Shown here one piece after another: positions 25,455 through 37,470 of a stretch of 64,000 bases of DNA. This stretch comes from Morella rubra (taxonomy: Eukaryota; Streptophyta; Magnoliopsida; Fagales; Myricaceae). Each line of letters opens with the position of its first letter. Positions within the stretch are counted from its first letter, which is position 1. The notes below the pieces were generated by a model. It saw nothing but the letters and a program-made list of their open reading frames with translations, searched no databases and was not told the DNA's origin. The position numbers and the translations under genes were made by a program. The stretch is from assembly GCA_003952965.2 (NCBI GenBank), contig CM025852.1, positions 22,352,280 through 22,416,279 on the forward strand, in the 5' to 3' direction.

Positions 25455-27578
25455 TCAGGCCCGTTTGGCAAGATCACCAGCATCGTCGTCGTCGTCCCTC
25501 TGGTTTCCCTCCAATGGATCATTCTGGTTAACATCTGCAACTACATCATCAATGCTGCCACTCTCGTTGCTATCATATTGATTGAGACCTCCAAAACCCT
25601 GTCCAGCACCTCCTTCATATCCACCGCCACTGGCAAAGTTACTACTGCCACCAGCACTAGCATAGTTATCACCAGCACCACCATAATTACCACCGGTACT
25701 GCCATAGCCTCCACTGTTCCCACTGTCATAATTGTTTCCACTAGCATAATTACCACCATCGCTTCCAACTGCACCTCCACCATAACCGCCACCAGTGGCA
25801 CCACTTCCATAGCTGTCAGCACTACCACCACCACCACCTTGATAATTCCCACCTGAGCCATATCCTCCACCACCACTGTAAGCACCACCACCGTAAGCAC
25901 CACCACCATAGCCACCGCTGCCACCACCATAGCCGCCGCCCCCACCACCATAGCCGCCGCCCCCACCACCATAGCCGCCACCATAACCGCCACCGCCACC
26001 GAAGTTAGGACGCCTATCAGTAGCATAATTCACCCTTACACGACGACCATGGAGATCCTAGGAGGAAAGATGTGACCGGAAGAAGAAAAAAAATTGTCAA
26101 AAATAAAAATTACCAGCATTGATCAATAGATAAAAAGAGGCCAAACCAAGGCAGAAACCACATTTGCAACTACTAAAGAGCGAGAAAAGGTTGAGTTCAT
26201 CACGCCAATCCCATTCTTGCAGTCAGTGTACATGTCTATCAAGATAACACAGACCACTGCTACCTTAAAACCAAACTAGAGTAAATTATGAATCCAAAGA
26301 AATGCGTTGGCGAATTTTCACAAGAGAAACTTGATTAGCCTGAGTTCGTTTAATACAAACGAATTCCAACATTTATAGCCAAGGTCTTTTACTCTACAGG
26401 ATTTCAAATCTTCAAGATCTCCAAGCCCAAGAATCTAATTTTGAGACATGAAAATCCGAAGTCATTACCATTCATCTTCCAGTTTGTGAATGCAACGCAG
26501 AATGCAAATGAAGGAAGCAGTTGCAAGGCTCAAAATTAGGAAGGCAAGGGAAATTTATTTAATGATGATGGGCAGATAGGGTATAGCTATTAGGTGATGT
26601 CATTCGTGGCAACAAGGCTAGTCATAGTGAGATTTGGGAGATGTCAAGCAAAAACTTCATGCCCATATTCAAATAACCCAACTTTATCCTGTATAGCTCA
26701 TAAACAAAGAGACCCAGATGAAGAGCATCAAATCAGTAACATTACCTGTCCATCCAATGCCTGGATAGCACTGGAGGCCTCCTCACTAGAAGTGTAAGTA
26801 ACAAAGCCAAATCCTCTGGATCTGCCAGTTTCACGATCCATAATGATTCTTGCTACAAAACACCAGGTCAATCAGCATTTATTGCTCATACTCGAGCTTT
26901 TCTACCAACAATACAACGGACTGGAATTAAAAACCAATGATGCATTTCCATAGGGAAAAAACACAGAAAGACACAACTACCCCTTAGCCAAATGCAGCTG
27001 AGCCAACAACGATGAAAGAGGAAAAAAAAGAGGGAACAACATTTGCTGAAGCTAAGTAATACACATCAGCCTAACACCAACTCAAAGATCTTTTGGTTCC
27101 TATAGTAGAATTTGCAGAGTTCAAATCACGTGTTTTAATCATTCCACTATCCATGCCATTAGAGTAAAAAGAGGGAAGGAAAATTTAAGCAACTGATTTA
27201 ACAGACTATTAACAGAGGTCATGCCCACTATGCTTAGAACTTACTTTTTCAGGAACTTAATTCGGTGATAAATCCAACTACTTACCCTCAACAACCTCCC
27301 CATATTTAGAGAAAGCTTCTGTCAGACTCTGCTCGTCTGTGCCATATGAAAGACCTGAAATTACATTATGAGAAATATTAGCACAATGAAATGACTATCA
27401 TAATTGGAACTACTATATGGAAACAGGTCATACCTCCGATAAAAAGTTTCGAACTTGCCATAGAAGACATGCATCTTATGGCTTGATAGATAGACAGTTT
27501 TGGAGCACAAAAGTCCGAGCTTAGCTGCTTGCTTGCAGTCTGTCTGAGCATATTCCCAACTTTACTTAAGAAAGCCAT
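25455..27578 (-). CDS. RBG3: Glycine-rich RNA-binding protein, organelle-targeted RRM type
   Basis: Four exons on the minus strand (27578-27434, 27354-27286, 26852-26746 and 26057-25455) sum to 924 bases, or 307 residues. The N-terminus, [19 protein letters not shown], is basic and amphipathic, as expected for a mitochondrial or plastid presequence, followed by AIRCMSS. A single RRM follows, with RNP2 as KLFIGG and RNP1 as RGFGFVTY. After [20 protein letters not shown] comes a long Gly/Tyr/Ser-rich tail of GGYGG-type repeats, ending in an acidic [13 protein letters not shown]. The start and the final AKRA resemble Arabidopsis GR-RBP3 and its relatives, some of which act in organelle RNA editing. 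The symbol denotes the nearest remembered relative, not proven orthology. Confidence 0.9.
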
Positions 27579-28690
27579 TGCAACAACCTTGAGAAAAGTA
27601 GGTTACTGCTGCCTCAATTAGATGGAAAATTAATAAAATGCTATCCACATGACAGCATAATCTATAGAACAAAGAAATTACAACTTCCCTTATGAGGGGA
27701 AAAAATTTAAAAACAAAAAACTTTCAACTTTGGCTTAAAAACAAGAGCAAAACAACATCTATATTTACTGGGGAAAGAAATGAGACTATACAAATGAACA
27801 TAAAGATGAGAAAACAATTGACAGAACCCTCAAAACCAAGGAATGCCGTGCTAGCTCTCTGGTCTTATGATTTTTAACACCCATTGCGAAGAAAATACAC
27901 TGATGAGCAAAGAAATGAAACAAATAGGCTCTAGTTAAATGACAATCTGAAACGAAATATGCCTATCTAATGATTCTTTAGGATGCAAACTGCCATAAAT
28001 AAGAAGAAATATATCATCACCAACATTATTCAAACTCCTTTCAGTTTTGTATGCAATATCCAGAGGATGTGAAAACTATTTAGAGTGAAACCCCACATTC
28101 TCGAGAAGAGTGAAACATGAGACACCTTGACCTCCAAAGAACTCGTGTCAGGTCATTTTTTTATCGCCACCGAAACTAAACAATCAGCACTGACGATTTC
28201 TATTGAGCAAATGAGCGTTATCGAAAAATATTGAAGTAAAGACAAAAAAAAATCCACATCTGTTCCTAATACAGTCATTTAGTTCATTCGGTAATGAAAG
28301 CTTTTTAAGTTTACGAAAACCCAAAACGCAGCAACACCCCAAGATTCAGAGTTTGACTTTATCTTCCGCCCTTCCCAGCAACCCAAACAGAGCTTAATTA
28401 AACATACATAAATACATACCTACAAGTGTATGTATGAATAATTACCAAGAACCTTTAAACAGAAATGAAAGGAAAACATTACTCGAGCGATTCGTACAGC
28501 CCAGTTAGAAACCCAGAAATTGGAAACCAAAGCAAAATCCAGTGGAAAAAAGGAAATATAAGCATTCGAAGCAGAATCCATGTGAGGCTCAGTGCTAAGA
28601 CGCGTACCTTCTTTACTTCGCTGTGAAACTAAAACCCTAGAGCTTAGATTCGGGGCAGGGAGGGTTTTGCCGAAGTGAGAGTCTGGGAGG
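27579..28690 (-). promoter_or_regulatory. Leader exon, leader intron and promoter of the RNA-binding gene
   Basis: A likely untranslated first exon ends at 28608 with the donor AAGAAG|GTACGCG. It contains CTCTAGGGTTTTAG, a telobox-like motif (AGGGTTTT) common in leaders of plant genes for translation and organelle functions. A leader intron of about 1 kb would then run to an acceptor just before 27578. The splice sites are inferred from the sequence only. Confidence 0.5.
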
Positions 28691-28937
28691 GTTATATCAA
28701 CCGATCGGATGGATCTGGGCCGCTGATTTGGTTGGAGTGAAAGTAATCCATTGGATGAGGTGAGGAACCGTGAGGTTACGAGATATTTCTGCTGCGTAGT
28801 AATGACTGGTACGTGTGGGGTTTCGATTGGGTCGTGTTTTTGTGTTTGTGACGGTAGAGGTAAAGTATAAAATGACATCGGTGCCCCCATCTAAACTATA
28901 TCGTTTAGAAATGACCTCTTTTTTAGGTATGTTAACA

Positions 28938-29317
28938 TTTTGGAAAAAATATATTTTTTATCCATAAATTATCGGAGTAGTGACATATTACATCCAAACT
29001 ACCATTTTTAAGATATTGTACTTTCAAACTATTAATGTTATACATTTTGCACCCTAAACTATCTATTTTGACACATTACCCTCCAACTACTAATATTAAA
29101 CACTTTGCACCCTCCATTTGACAATAATATCTTGAAAAATTAATGAATTGACAACAATATCTAAGGGCATTATCGTCATTTTAGTTTGAAATTTTGATAA
29201 AAAGTGCAAAGTGTTAAAAATTTAGTTAAAAATTGCAATGTGTCAAAATTAGTAGTTTAGGGTGCAAAGTATAAATATATGATAGTTCGTGGGTGAAGAG
29301 TGTATTTTTTCCTAATA
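28938..29317. mobile_element. Foldback MITE with repeated CACCCTAAACTA motifs
   Basis: TTTTGGAAAAAATATATTTT at the left is mirrored at the right by TTTTTTCCTAATATT. Inside, ATTTTGCACCCTAAACTA and TTTGACACATTA are mirrored by TAGTTTAGGGTGCAAAGT and AATGTGTCAAAATTA. The arms are about 150 bases. It is non-coding. No target duplication was resolved. Confidence 0.65.
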
Positions 29318-30446
29318 TTTTCTTTTTCCTGTATCTTGACTATTGAGATTCAAACACCCCCCCCCCCCCCCTTTTCTTCCTTTTTCGTTTTTAGCTTATA
29401 CCTTCTTCAAATGGACTTTTTATTCCACGACAATGCTTTTCATGATGGCTATGTAAATTAATGATGCTAAAAATCACTAAACGAGAACAACAAGCCTAAA
29501 TCTAATGCTTGAATTTGTAAAAGATAATTGGCAGCCTTGATATTTAAGTTAGAAAGATTATAAATATAAAGTATACAGTAAAAAAATAATGGGAGTGTGT
29601 AAAGCACGTATCAAGCGTGTTTGTAGTACCTTGTTTTTTTTATAAACGAGGTACAATCTCATCAAGACTAAACTGTTCGGGATGGTTAAGACTCTCATTC
29701 ATATTTGGAGTTTGAGAAGTGATCTTAATTATCATGAGGGGAATTCTTTTATTTTTATAAGTTTATTAATAAGTTATCTTTCTGAAGATGTTAAAGAAGT
29801 AAGACTTTCAGTCTATTTTTGAGATAATAACTAAGGGATATGCGGGATTTTATCTCTTTAATAGACTGACGAGATGCTTATGAAAGCCATTGAACCTTAG
29901 CCTTGTTAATTAATTGGGCCACCATATCTCCCCATCATAAATTATTTACTCTAATTTTTTTTGGGTATAAAATATGTTTGTGTGTTTTTAAGTCTAATTT
30001 TTCATTTATATTAGACGAAATACTAAAAGATATTCATGTTTATGACATTTTTTGTGATTTGGTTGCTCTTTATTCATACTTCACAATAATTTCCAAGAAA
30101 GAAAATATGTGAAACATCAAAGTTATATAAAAAAAAAATAGCCATAAAAATACTAGAGCAAGAGAAAAAACTTGAAAAAGGGATTTATTTAGGTAAAATT
30201 TTCGGCCGTTAGATGTCCAGACGTGCAGAAGGACGGACGACATGCGCTTCCTCCGTTCCTCAGTCCTCACGATTCATGTTGACCGAACCACCTGTCGGTC
30301 AAATAACCAAGTCCTGCGAAATTTTCACTCGGCCCCCGAAACACCTCTGAAGAAGCTATTCGATTAAATACAGACTATAGGAAAGTGGTTCAGGTAGCTC
30401 AGGAACCCACCCAAGAACCAAAATTCATTCGATTTTCGAACAACCG
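29318..30446. other. Presenilin upstream region
   Basis: This contains a run of about 15 C at 29357-29371, AT-rich sequence without a recognised gene, and from about 30180 a GC-richer part that should be the presenilin promoter and leader. Confidence 0.45.
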
Positions 30447-31805
30447 ATGGCTCAAAACTCAAAACCCACAGGCGTTCTTGATTCTCTGGGCGAGGAGATT
30501 ATCAGAATCATTGTACCCGTCTCAGTCTGCATGTTCATGGTGGTGGTTTTGGTCTCTGTCCTCAATTCGAGTTCTTTGTCGTCTTCTTCAGATTCGGTCA
30601 CCTCCATAGCCACCATAGCATACGCTGAGACCAGCACGGACTCCTCCTGGGACAAATTCGTAGGTGCCCTTTTGAACTCCCTGGTGTTTGTGGCTGTTGT
30701 CACTGTCGTCACTTTCATTTTGGTGCTCCTTTTCTACCTCCGATGCACAAAATTTTTGAAACTCTACATGGGTTTTTCGGCTTTTGTTGTTTTGGGATTC
30801 ATGGGTGGTGAGATTGCTTTGTTTCTGATTGAAGACTTTAGCATTCCTGTTGATTGTGTTACTTTTGTGGTGATTCTGTTTAATTTTGCTGTTGTGGGTG
30901 TTTTGGCTGTTTTCATGTCGAAAATGGCAATACTTGTGACACAAGGGTACTTGGTTCTTATTGGGATGCTGGTTGCTTATTGGTTTACTCAATTGCCGGA
31001 ATGGACTACTTGGGTGCTATTGGTTGCCATGGCATTGTATGATCTTGCTGCAGTTTTGTTGCCAGTTGGGCCATTAAGGCTCTTGGTAGAGCTCGCAATC
31101 TCAAGGGATGAAGATATTCCAGCATTGGTATATGAGGCTAGGCCTGTGACATATAATGACTTAGACTCAATGGGTGGAGTAGCTCAGAGGAGGGTATGGA
31201 GAGAAAGAAGGGGTGAGAATTCAGACAATAGCTCCAACTACAATCCAAATGCCAATTCTGTTTTTGCTGAAACTGTCGATTCTGGATCAAACTCTACATT
31301 GAATGCCAACGCTGTTCCGGCTTCAAATTCAGATTCTAATACCTTAGTTAGTGAGCGCAATGATGCTACTTTGATTAGAGTCGAAGAAGGCCGGGTTCCA
31401 GAGAGGGATGCAGAGCCATCCACAGATTCCACGCCATTACTTGATCACAGAATGAATTTTCAGCAACAGCAGCAGCAACTGGAAGATGCTGTTTCAAGTG
31501 AAAATTTGATGCTGGAGGGAATTGGGTTGGCTTCTTCTGGTGCAATCAAGCTGGGACTGGGGGACTTCATCTTCTACAGTGTGCTGGTTGGTAGGGCTGC
31601 CATGTATGATTTTATGACGGTGTATGCATGTTATCTTGCTATTATAGCTGGTCTGGGTATCACTTTGGTGCTCTTGGCACTGTATCAGAAAGCTTTGCCA
31701 GCTCTTCCCGTGTCAATAGCATTAGGTGTCTTATTTTATCTCTTGACTCGGCTCTTACTTGAAGTTTTTGTTGTACAATGTTCTTTGAATCTCTTGATGT
31801 TCTAA
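30447..31805 (+). CDS. PS1: Presenilin (gamma-secretase-type aspartyl protease), intronless
   Basis: This single-exon gene encodes 452 residues, a normal length for a plant presenilin. Presenilins are polytopic membrane proteases of the endomembrane system, the catalytic part of gamma-secretase-like complexes with nicastrin, APH-1 and PEN-2. The two catalytic aspartates are visible: Asp199 in ALYDLAAV and Asp373 in KLGLGDFIFY. The PAL motif is at 418-421 (PALP). Several hydrophobic membrane segments lie on both sides of a hydrophilic Asn/Ser-rich loop at about 230-350, which includes a poly-Gln run. The start was chosen because MAQN begins just before the conserved SLGEEIIRIIVPVSVCMF. Closest in memory is Arabidopsis At1g08700. 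The EXO70E gene converges on it from the right. Confidence 0.96.
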   Translation: MAQNSKPTGVLDSLGEEIIRIIVPVSVCMFMVVVLVSVLNSSSLSSSSDSVTSIATIAYAETSTDSSWDKFVGALLNSLVFVAVVTVVTFILVLLFYLRCTKFLKLYMGFSAFVVLGFMGGEIALFLIEDFSIPVDCVTFVVILFNFAVVGVLAVFMSKMAILVTQGYLVLIGMLVAYWFTQLPEWTTWVLLVAMALYDLAAVLLPVGPLRLLVELAISRDEDIPALVYEARPVTYNDLDSMGGVAQRRVWRERRGENSDNSSNYNPNANSVFAETVDSGSNSTLNANAVPASNSDSNTLVSERNDATLIRVEEGRVPERDAEPSTDSTPLLDHRMNFQQQQQQLEDAVSSENLMLEGIGLASSGAIKLGLGDFIFYSVLVGRAAMYDFMTVYACYLAIIAGLGITLVLLALYQKALPALPVSIALGVLFYLLTRLLLEVFVVQCSLNLLMF

Positions 31806-34536
31806 CTATGAATTCTCTTGTCAAAGTTTCATAGTTGGGCACACAATATGGAGTATCGGGAAATTATGGTTATGAAAACATTTATATTATATCAACTTGA
31901 TTTTTCTCCCCACAGTTGATTGCTCATTATTTTTCTGGTCACTAATTTAGTAAATTTTGGTAAGTGGTATCCTCCTGAAATATTTGCTTGAGCATGGGAG
32001 TCTATCATTTGACACTTTGCTATGAAACTATGTCGGTTCTGCTATTTGTAAGAAAAAGTGAAAAGTAGACGGACTTTGAATAGGGGGGAAAATGGAGGAA
32101 TGTAAGCTGGTGTCCAGATAACTAAGTGAATAAAGGTTACAGTTTGCAATACAGAAGTGCTGAAAACAAACCCTGTTTGATGCGAAACTTTAAAATGTAG
32201 GTTAGTTGTTCATTACTGTGAGCAAAGAGGAGGCGTTTGTGACATGATAATCCTAATGTTTGACTTAGACAGTCATTGATAAATTTTCAGTAAGCATTTG
32301 TTTTCCAGTGAGATTCATAAGTTTCAGAAAAGGATGTATAGGAAGTCGATTTGATCCTAGGATAGAGTTGCATACAGTTTCTTAGTGTGGAGAATGCGGG
32401 AGACATAGTCACCTGCGGATATGAAAATATTTAGCAGAAACTATTATTTGAGGGACAAGAAAGCTGCTTTTTACTTTTAGTTAATTGTGAGTGTCTATAT
32501 TCCATCATTTATGCTGTTGTATGCTAAAGTCTGCTGAGTCATTAGTGGGGATTCTGGACACTACGGGACCATTCTTCACCTGATGATATTGAACAAAGTG
32601 AAGCAATGAATTATATAGTAGAGTAGTCCCTTGGAAGTTTGTCAAACAATGATTCTAAACACGAGTCCAAACATGAGGGAACTAATCTTTATTGACAACA
32701 GAAAGCAAGAATGTCTTAACCCAGATATCCTCAAAATATTTTGCACGCCTTTGCATTGTCACTCATTATTTATCAATTAACAGTTAGGATGAAGAGATGA
32801 CATGTTTTTGTCATGGAAATGGAGGGTAGCTTTGTTCTACTCTCATCGTCTAACAAGACCCCTCTTGCTGAGCAGAAAGAGAGAGAGAGAGAGAGAGCGC
32901 ACAGTGATGCCTGAAGATTTTGGGTGTTACATCTGACTTCTCTTTTCTTGCATGTTTATGTGCTAGATTGAATTATATGCTTCCTTACATGAACCCTAAA
33001 GGTAGGTAGTAATGGTAAGACCTAAATGAGCTGACGTCCTTAGCCAGTTCTCCTTTTATAAGCTATTCTTAAGGCCGCTGGGGCTCTCCTGGATCCAGTG
33101 ATAGAGGGGGGATCCCATGATCTTTGGACCAGATGATATAAGATCTTACAAAATTAGGGGGGTGTTTGTTTGCCAAAATATTCCTTGAAATTTTGGGAAT
33201 CTTTACTTTATTGAGATTTATTGGGGTTTGTGAAAGATAAGTGTGTATGTGTAAAAGTTAAAATTTTAAGAGTGTGTTTTGATTTTTTAGAAATTTTGTA
33301 CTCCAAAATATTAGGAAAATAAACCGTACCTAGATATCTCCATTTTAAGTAGGCATGTAACTAAATTCTGGACACAAGATCTTGTATGTGTGACGGGTCC
33401 CCTTTGAGATTTGGAGTACAAGGGGGAGTCATAAGGGCGAGTGCTAATTACAATGGGAACTCAACCGTCTGCAATCTAGACAACATGATCATAGTTGTCT
33501 GTGTTACCTACCGAAACCACTACCAATTTGCAGGACAACCATATATCACTTGATAGGGCCATTGGAGGGCCATTGCCAGAAGGGCGCCCTCAACTTGGAA
33601 CCTATTCTTTGCATCTACACGTATCCTTTAGCGTAGACTAGCTTGACTAGGATGTCTTGCAGTCTTCCTCCGTACGGTTTCGAAATGTAATCGCATGCCA
33701 TAAATCTGCTTTTGGCTTTAAATGCCAATCTAAAGATGTGTATCTGCCCCATGTCTGACTTTTGTCTAGATCTTGAAGTCTGCCTTTTCTTCCGTTGTGA
33801 TGTTGGATCCCAAGCCAGCAGCTTTTCGCTGGTCTAAATTGTCTTAAAATCTAGGTGCAACTAACTGGTGCATGAAGGAAGGCTCGAAGAGGACACTGAC
33901 TGCTGCGGAAACTCAGGATTTGTATTTGCAAATTGGTCAACTGGAGTCGATGATTAGGAACGAACTTCCCCCATTCCTTACCCGCCTCTCTCTTTTCCGA
34001 ACTGTAGTTATCACATTTTGGTCCATCGTGTTAGATGCCTTGCTCCTACAACAGTGTACTTGACGGCTTTGGTACATATTAACCTCTGAGAACTTTCATA
34101 ATACGTCTGATAGATTATTGTTTGGTCATTTCTCCATAGATTTTTACCTTAGAGAGTCCATGACCTTCTATATTGCAATCGCAGGTGAACCTAATTTTGA
34201 ACCAGCTGCCATGCGCTAAAACTTCGATGGTATGATCACTGCCATCATTTTTTCAGTGGAAAATCCACAGATATACAGACACAGAGAGAGAGAGAGAGAG
34301 AGATGGAACAAAACCTGTTATTACAATCCAAGAATTTGCCATTTTTGACACCAGGAGAACTATCCCAGGAAACAAGACCATTTTCCAACAAAGAAACTAC
34401 AAGCCATTTTGCTCAAGAACTTTGACAACAGTCACAACTGATATATACTACAGACATTTCCAGTACAGACCTTCATGATATGTCTAGGAGGAAAAGGCAT
34501 AACATAAACAGAAGGAAAAAAGAAAATAAGAACTGT
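31806..34536. other. Intergenic region between presenilin and EXO70E
   Basis: This 2.7 kb holds both 3' UTRs and no recognised gene. It includes GA microsatellites at 32877-32897 and 34282-34303 and one MITE at 33161-33330. An open frame at 33872-34063 has no recognisable relative. Confidence 0.5.
33161..33330. mobile_element. GTGTTTG MITE (copy 3)
   Basis: This begins GGTGTTTGTTTGCCAAAATA and ends with an inverted AATATTAGGAAAATAAACC. The interior GAGATTTATTGGGGTTTGTGAAA followed by TGTGTAAAAGTTAAAATTTT parallels the copy at 18109-18287 in order and orientation. It is non-coding. Confidence 0.6.
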
Positions 34537-36471
34537 TCACTTCCTGCGTGAAGTCTGCAAGGATCTCGGTACCCCCTCAAAGAGATGCAAGATATAATTC
34601 TGCAGATCATCGGCAGTATACTTAATATACTTCTCACTGATATTCAAAGCGTTCCTCCCTGTAAAGTTCCTATATGCTTGGATTACTTTCTGCGAAGTTG
34701 AAATCTGCAAATCTTCCCGGAGCTGGGTGTCTGGGATAAGCCACCCTGTCTGGCTCTTGTACACCTCCTCAAAGGCAATACTGAAGCCCTTGCACTTTTC
34801 ATTTGGAACCGCCTTTGAAGTAGAAGTTGACCCTGCAGTACCATCGTCCCTGAGCAAAGAAAGGACGGAACTCCAAGTGGTTCTCTCATAGCTTGTTGCA
34901 AGCTGCTGGAACTTGACGATATGCTTTCTGATCCATTCATCCCCAAAGAAAACCCTGAGTTCTGAACTCTTAGCCTTTCTGACCATGTAATGGAAGTTGT
35001 TCATTAAAAAAATATGCTGTAGAGCAAGATCCTTGTATAACTTGGATTTGCTATCAAGATTGGATTCCAGAGTAGAGGTGACTGAGCGAAGGTAGCAAGC
35101 CATTGGACAATTTGTTAAAGAAGAAATTTCTCGCCCATTCTCCAGCTCCACAGCTGAATTTGAATCGGTTGTATTTTGGTCCTTGAGAAGCACGTTAATG
35201 GAATCCCCGTATATGGTAAGGGTCTTGATGTAATTCATCACATACTTAGTTAGAGGATGTATCCTACCTCCAGGACAAGGATTGGTTGATGCGTCAGCAG
35301 CAATGGCATTTCCGAATTCAGCACACGTTGCCCTTGCAGAATCAGCCAATTTCTGTAGAAGCTTGTGGAACTCAATTCTAATACAAGCACCTGCCTCTTC
35401 TGAGAATAAAGCATCAATGCGCAGAAGATTATCTGCCAGAACCTCGTACATGTCAAGCAAGCGAAACAACTTTTCTGGTTGATGTGTTCCCAAAGCTATG
35501 GCCTCACCAAAATTCAGCAGGGGTAACATTGAACACTGTGATATCTCGACAAAGCTTAATGGTTTAAGGAATCCATATTCTCCCGAAACCTGCTCGAAGA
35601 GGCGTTTCTCACTGGCAAGATAGCGGATGATGACATGCATAGCACGAACCCATTTCCGGATCTCGAAGTTCAAGCGATCCCACTCCAAGTTTAGCACATC
35701 CTCAATGCTAAACTTGTCTATTTTGAGAATCACCAAGTACTCCTCTAATGCTTCTCTACGGGTGCTAACGAAAGCAAGGCAGAACTCCTGACGATAATTT
35801 GAAGCAAACATGACATTTGCAATGGACTTGAGATGAGGAATTACTTGTGGATAGACCAAATCTGGAATATATTTCTCAGATTCATTGCCATTAATATTTC
35901 TCCGGGATGCTTCTTCAAATGATACGTCGTCAACCGAAACAAAGGATTCGTCATAGATTACATCCCTTCCGCAGGATAGCAAAGACAGGTCTTCAGGCTC
36001 AAAGAATTTCTTGTGCTGAACAAGAATGTGGACTAGCTCTTCCTCGAGTCTCGACATGGCTATCTGCAGAATGCTTTCAGCTCGGTTAAGAAGTTCCTTC
36101 TGCTTCCTGTTTTCACTCACAGAGAACTTTTGTAAACCTTCTATCAATGCTTGAGTTTCAACCACAGCTTTCAAATACTCAGAAGGTTCCGAGGGGTCGG
36201 AGTCCCAAATCAGTGACTGATTTGACTCCCAACCCATGATCTTCTTCTCGGCACTCCTGAACTGCTCCTCGAGCTCTTTCAATCCCGTACCTCTGATTTC
36301 TGTAGGGAGTATAGTCATGGCAGACAAGTGGCTGTCGAGCTGTGAGAGGATGGTTCTCAAATCAGCATTAAGGTTTTTACTTGCCCCTAATGCCTTAACC
36401 AAGTGCTGAGTCGCTGCAATCACATGTTGTTCTCCTTCACAAAGAGGGAGTACGGATCCAAAATCCCCCAT
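34537..36471 (-). CDS. EXO70E: Exocyst subunit EXO70, E clade
   Basis: This intronless coding region of 645 codons (644 residues) on the minus strand encodes an EXO70 protein, the exocyst subunit that binds membrane phosphoinositides and helps tether secretory or unconventional vesicles at the plasma membrane. The whole length fits the family. The N-terminal part (GEQHVIAATQHLVKALGASKNL) is helical. The C-terminal Exo70 domain includes NLEWDRLNFEIRKWVRAMHV, HPLTKYVMNYIKTL and the end SEKYIKYTADDLQNYILHLF. Start 36471 (MGDFGS) was chosen over the in-frame ATG at 36519, because MGD-type starts are usual in the E clade and the extra 16 residues are unrelated. Assignment to the E clade is from memory of family starts and is less certain than EXO70 itself. 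Confidence 0.93.
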   Translation of the reverse strand: MGDFGSVLPLCEGEQHVIAATQHLVKALGASKNLNADLRTILSQLDSHLSAMTILPTEIRGTGLKELEEQFRSAEKKIMGWESNQSLIWDSDPSEPSEYLKAVVETQALIEGLQKFSVSENRKQKELLNRAESILQIAMSRLEEELVHILVQHKKFFEPEDLSLLSCGRDVIYDESFVSVDDVSFEEASRRNINGNESEKYIPDLVYPQVIPHLKSIANVMFASNYRQEFCLAFVSTRREALEEYLVILKIDKFSIEDVLNLEWDRLNFEIRKWVRAMHVIIRYLASEKRLFEQVSGEYGFLKPLSFVEISQCSMLPLLNFGEAIALGTHQPEKLFRLLDMYEVLADNLLRIDALFSEEAGACIRIEFHKLLQKLADSARATCAEFGNAIAADASTNPCPGGRIHPLTKYVMNYIKTLTIYGDSINVLLKDQNTTDSNSAVELENGREISSLTNCPMACYLRSVTSTLESNLDSKSKLYKDLALQHIFLMNNFHYMVRKAKSSELRVFFGDEWIRKHIVKFQQLATSYERTTWSSVLSLLRDDGTAGSTSTSKAVPNEKCKGFSIAFEEVYKSQTGWLIPDTQLREDLQISTSQKVIQAYRNFTGRNALNISEKYIKYTADDLQNYILHLFEGVPRSLQTSRRK

Positions 36472-37470
36472 AACAACAAAGATTGAGTAGCAAAAAGGAT
36501 ACCCAAACCAAAGCGTCAAGCAACCCTCGAGATGCTACCTATAGAACTGAAAGGAGCTCGAATCACTTGACAAATTCCAAAGCATTCGGACAGGTACCAG
36601 GCCAGGAATGTATGCCTTCAATAATGAACTGGCAAGCTATTGGATAAGCTTTAAGCCTCCAATCGAAGTTTGCAGATTTGGAAGGCCAAATGAAAGTCCA
36701 GTTATTTCAGACTATACAGAGCCAAAAGGGAAGCAGTATATCAGGACTCAGAAGATTTCACTTCCAATACCTCGCACCCTAGTTGTGAGGCTCTACAGAA
36801 AGGATTGGACGATCGGAGGCTCAGAAAGGAAGTAGCACAGCAACTCTGTGTTAAACAATACACAAAATTGAGGTAAAGTTAGAGAGAGGAAAACATAGAC
36901 GGTATGACATGCCATAGATGATGAAGATACTGTAACTGAAGCTTCCCGGAAGCACCAAGTTGAACAATGGCTTTCAAGAAACTTCAGAAGAACATGATTA
37001 AAAAAAAAAACATTTAAACCCCCCAAAATTTTCAACAATTGTACAGACAAAAATTCACAGTTTCTTTCTTCTAAACTCTGTCGTATCATTTCCCAGAGTT
37101 TAATCAAAGCTGCAAGTTTAGCACGATGAAATTAACAAAAAAAAAAAAACTCAACTAGTTTAAGTTCCCTATTGATGAATATTTCAGAGGCTTCAATATA
37201 AATTCAGAAAGAAGAACGACAGAAAATCAAACCTTGGATTCGAATTCTTTGAGCAAGAACAGCTGCAGATCAGGTTACTGACAATACCAATCAAGTTCGG
37301 AGTCGAGATTCTTCTTTCCCTCTCCCTTGAGAAAATGAAAGAAAGAAATATGGGTAATAAAATTTTGGTTCGGAAGCAAAAGAGATAGGGTGAAGTTGAT
37401 GGAATGAAAATCAAATGGTTGACAACCTTGAGAGAAAAACAACCGGTAGCTTCGTCGTATCGGAATTTAT
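36472..37470 (-). promoter_or_regulatory. EXO70E leader with probable leader intron
   Basis: Upstream of the start codon, the minus strand carries an acceptor-like CCTTTCAG or TTCTATAG near 36545-36560 and a donor-like CCAAG|GTTTG near 37232. This suggests a 5' UTR intron of about 0.67 kb and a first exon in about 37233-37440. That exon region is copied, degenerately, at 39475-39710. Confidence 0.45.

Noticed and set aside
25541-26026. Long open frames overlapping the Gly-rich tail of the RNA-binding protein
   Set aside because: They are frame shadows of the GGYGG repeats, which are free of stops in several frames.
30588-30992. A 134-codon minus-strand frame inside presenilin
   Set aside because: It is antisense to a well-supported coding region and has no family resemblance.
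33872-34063. Short plus-strand frame starting MKEGSKRTLTAAETQ
   Set aside because: It looks mildly coding-like at first, but there is no family match, no neighbouring exon and no clear splice site.
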